From the NCBI GenBank assembly GCA_030043495.1, contig JASHXO010000167.1, positions 1 through 7,061 of the forward strand: a DNA stretch of 7,061 bases. Direction: 5' to 3'. Origin of the DNA: Candidatus Rhabdochlamydia sp. (lineage in GTDB: Bacteria; Chlamydiota; Chlamydiia; Chlamydiales; Rhabdochlamydiaceae). Shown one piece after another: positions 5,453 through 7,061 of the stretch. Position numbers and translations under genes: made by a program. The stretch's first letter is position 1. Each line of letters begins with the position of its first letter. The notes beneath the pieces are model-generated. The model made no database searches and was not told the origin of the DNA. It saw only the letters and a program-made list of their open reading frames with translations.

Positions 5453-6310
5453 TTAACCTCCCGTCGCAAATCCCGGGAAGAGTGTCATTCCCCCGTCGAT
5501 AAAAATTGTTGTACCAGTAATGTAGTCGGCATAATCGGAGCAAAGCCAGACTGCGCAATGAGCAATGTCTTCCGGCTCGCCGATTCTGTTATAGGGGACC
5601 AGAGTCATCAGAGCTTTATATGCTTCAGGCGTGGACCACGCCGAGGTATTGATCGGAGTTCGGATCGCTCCAGGTGCGATGGCATTGACACGGATGCGGT
5701 GCGGTGCAACCTCTTGCGCAATTGATTGCATCATCATGTGGATACCCCCTTTTGATGCGGCATAATTGACGTGGCCGCCCCATGGGATGACCTGGTGGAC
5801 CGAGCTCATGCAAATGATTTTACCTGCTGCGCATGAGATGCCTTTTCTCACGCCCCGGTGTTTATATTCTTTAACAGCTTCGCGGCAGCATAAAAATTGA
5901 CCTGTCAAATTGATCGAGAGGACTGTATTCCATTGCTCCAATGTCATCTTTTCTAAAGGGGAATCGCGCTGGACGCCCGCATTGCTCACCAAAATGTCGA
6001 TGGTACCAAATTCTTTGTAGATCTGCTGGTACATATTCAGGACTTGGTCCTCTTTCGAGACATCGGCTTGGATGGGAATGGCTTTGCTTCCCGATTTCTT
6101 AATTTCATTGCAGACAATTTCTGCTTGATCTTCATGTGCGATGTAATTGACAGCAACGTCGGCACCTGCATTGCCAATGGCAATGGCAATGGCTTTGCCA
6201 ATTCCTGAATTTGCTCCAGTGACAAGGGCTTTTTGTCCTTTAAGAATTTTCAAAGGATCACAAGTTGGCTTCACAACTTCGGGAAGTATTTCATTCATCA
6301 TTTTTTTCAC
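5453..6310 (-). CDS. Glucose 1-dehydrogenase-like short-chain dehydrogenase
   Basis: A classical SDR, most like Bacillus glucose 1-dehydrogenase, which converts beta-D-glucose to gluconolactone with NAD(P). Of 285 residues, TGANSGIG (31-38) binds cofactor, followed by SNAG (109-112), Asn134, Ser170, Tyr183 and Lys187 as the catalytic tetrad. SSVHQVIPWGGHVNYAASKG (169-188) and the C-terminal DGGMTLFPGF (272-281) are the segments that point to glucose dehydrogenase instead of a generic reductase. An N-terminal extension of about 20 residues and a short insertion near 150-163 (RGVRKGISCAAGK) distinguish it from the 261-residue Bacillus enzyme. The start is GTG at 6310: AGGAG lies six bases ahead, whereas the following ATG codons are too far from it. 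It begins 14 nt after the glucosidase stop and abuts the GMC gene. Substrate is well supported but not certain. Confidence 0.9.
   Translation of the reverse strand: MKKMMNEILPEVVKPTCDPLKILKGQKALVTGANSGIGKAIAIAIGNAGADVAVNYIAHEDQAEIVCNEIKKSGSKAIPIQADVSKEDQVLNMYQQIYKEFGTIDILVSNAGVQRDSPLEKMTLEQWNTVLSINLTGQFLCCREAVKEYKHRGVRKGISCAAGKIICMSSVHQVIPWGGHVNYAASKGGIHMMMQSIAQEVAPHRIRVNAIAPGAIRTPINTSAWSTPEAYKALMTLVPYNRIGEPEDIAHCAVWLCSDYADYITGTTIFIDGGMTLFPGFATGG
5457..5462 (-). promoter_or_regulatory. Ribosome site embedded in the end of the dehydrogenase gene
   Basis: GGGAGG spans the last two Gly codons of the dehydrogenase, four bases before the GMC start. Stop and start read TAAATG with no gap. This arrangement favours translational coupling of the two enzymes. 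Confidence 0.7.
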
Positions 6311-6316
6311 TTTTAT

Positions 6317-6321
6317 CTCCT
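6317..6321 (-). promoter_or_regulatory. Ribosome site supporting a GTG start
   Basis: AGGAG on the minus strand sits six bases before the GTG at 6310. The two ATG codons further in (residues 4 and 5) lie about 15 bases or more away, so GTG is the likely start of the dehydrogenase. Confidence 0.65.
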
Positions 6322-6324
6322 AAA

Positions 6325-7061
6325 TTATATCGCAGCACCTGCTTGTTGAATGAGTTTGGCGACAAGAGCCGTCCATCCCGCTTGATGGCTGGCTCCGAGC
6401 CCGCATCCATTGTCGCCATGATAGTATTCATTGAACAATAGATGGTCTTTCCAATGTGGGTCTTCTTGAAATTTGCGCATTTGGCCATAAATCGGCCGCT
6501 CGCCTCGTTCATTTTTTAAAAACAACTTAATCAGCCGTCTCGATAATTCCATGCTCACATCCCACAAATTTAAGAAGTTGCCCGATCCTGTCGGGAATTC
6601 TACTTTCAAGGTGTCTCCGTAGTAATGATGGAATTTTTGCAGCGATTCAATGATCAGAAAATTGATAGGGAACCATACGGGTCCGCGCCAGTTCGAATTT
6701 CCACCGAAAAGACCACTGTCGGATTCCGCGGGAAGATAACGGACGACCTGAGTCTGTCCGTTAGCTTTAAAAGTATAAGGATGATCTTGGTGGTATTTTG
6801 AGACCGAGCGGATCCCGTATTCGGAGAGAAACTCTTTTTCGTCGAGCATATATTTGAGGATGCTGACAAGCCGATCTTCCCTAAGGATCGAAAGGAGGCG
6901 GCGATTTCCAACCCCTGGATGATAAAGGCACGCGAGATTGGCGCTGACATGAGATCGTTTACTCACAAACCAGTCTACTCGCCGCGAAAATGTTTTGAGT
7001 TGTTCCATCCCTTCTGGTGAAAGCGTTTCGACAGCAAGTAAGGGAAGGAGCCCGACGAGGG
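6325..7061 (-). CDS. GH63/MGH1-like glucosidase, C-terminal part (5' end outside window)
   Basis: The reading frame stays open to the right edge, so only about 245 C-terminal residues are visible. An internal Met encoded at 7006-7008 is not the start, since LVGLLPLLAVETLSPEG precedes it and matches the family. The conserved features are those of the (alpha/alpha)6-barrel of large bacterial glucosidases (about 870-900 residues). These are RRLLSILREDRL, FLSEYGIRSVSKYHQDHPY, ESDSGLFGGNSNWRGPVWFP, ESLQKFHHYYGD, and a final YHGDNGCGLGASHQAGWTALVAKLI. The family hydrolyses alpha-glucosides, mannosylglycerate or related substrates; which one cannot be told here. The catalytic acid located further upstream is not visible. 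It ends with TAA at 6325, 14 nt before the dehydrogenase start, and is probably an upstream member of the same operon, supplying free glucose. Confidence 0.9.
   Translation of the reverse strand, partial: LVGLLPLLAVETLSPEGMEQLKTFSRRVDWFVSKRSHVSANLACLYHPGVGNRRLLSILREDRLVSILKYMLDEKEFLSEYGIRSVSKYHQDHPYTFKANGQTQVVRYLPAESDSGLFGGNSNWRGPVWFPINFLIIESLQKFHHYYGDTLKVEFPTGSGNFLNLWDVSMELSRRLIKLFLKNERGERPIYGQMRKFQEDPHWKDHLLFNEYYHGDNGCGLGASHQAGWTALVAKLIQQAGAAI

Overview
The window most resembles DNA from an environmental chlamydia (Parachlamydia/Protochlamydia/Waddlia-like). The evidence is an aromatic amino-acid permease of the chlamydial TyrP type, a small orphan protein built like the lineage-specific proteins of amoeba-associated chlamydiae, and moderate GC genes with very AT-rich spacers. 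This assignment is an inference from recognised protein style; there is no rRNA or other taxonomic marker here.

Left half (1-3392): a 33-bp exact sequence at the very start of the window recurs at 3360-3392. Between the two copies lie tyrP (353-1564, +), an unrecognised 235-residue protein (1732-2439, +) and a nucleoside phosphorylase (2430-3194, -). The last two genes converge and overlap tail to tail by 10 bp. tyrP has a near-consensus promoter (TTGACA, 17 bp, TAAAAT) and a leader of about 147 nt. That leader contains a 21-codon reading frame rich in Tyr, Phe and His codons, whose end folds into a hairpin. This would suit an attenuation-type control of a tyrosine transporter and is the most intriguing regulatory signal in the window. 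The phosphorylase has an extended -10 promoter.

Right half (3446-7061), all on the minus strand: a compact operon reading from the right edge. It encodes the C-terminal part of a large GH63/MGH1-like glucosidase, an SDR glucose 1-dehydrogenase, a GMC-family FAD oxidoreductase and a four-helix membrane protein. Gaps are 14, 0 and 27 nt, and the three downstream starts carry clear Shine-Dalgarno sites, so the genes are very likely cotranscribed. Together they suggest release of glucose from a glucoside or oligosaccharide followed by direct, non-phosphorylated oxidation. That would be unusual for a chlamydia, which is expected to draw mainly on host sugar phosphates. A strong GC-rich palindrome with a T tract lies 26 nt past the operon's last stop and next to the second repeat copy, but its T tract has the wrong polarity for the operon.

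No tRNA, rRNA, CRISPR array or intact mobile element was seen. The novelty candidates are the tyrP leader, the repeat pair, the orphan protein and the sugar-oxidation operon; none is proven by sequence inspection alone.
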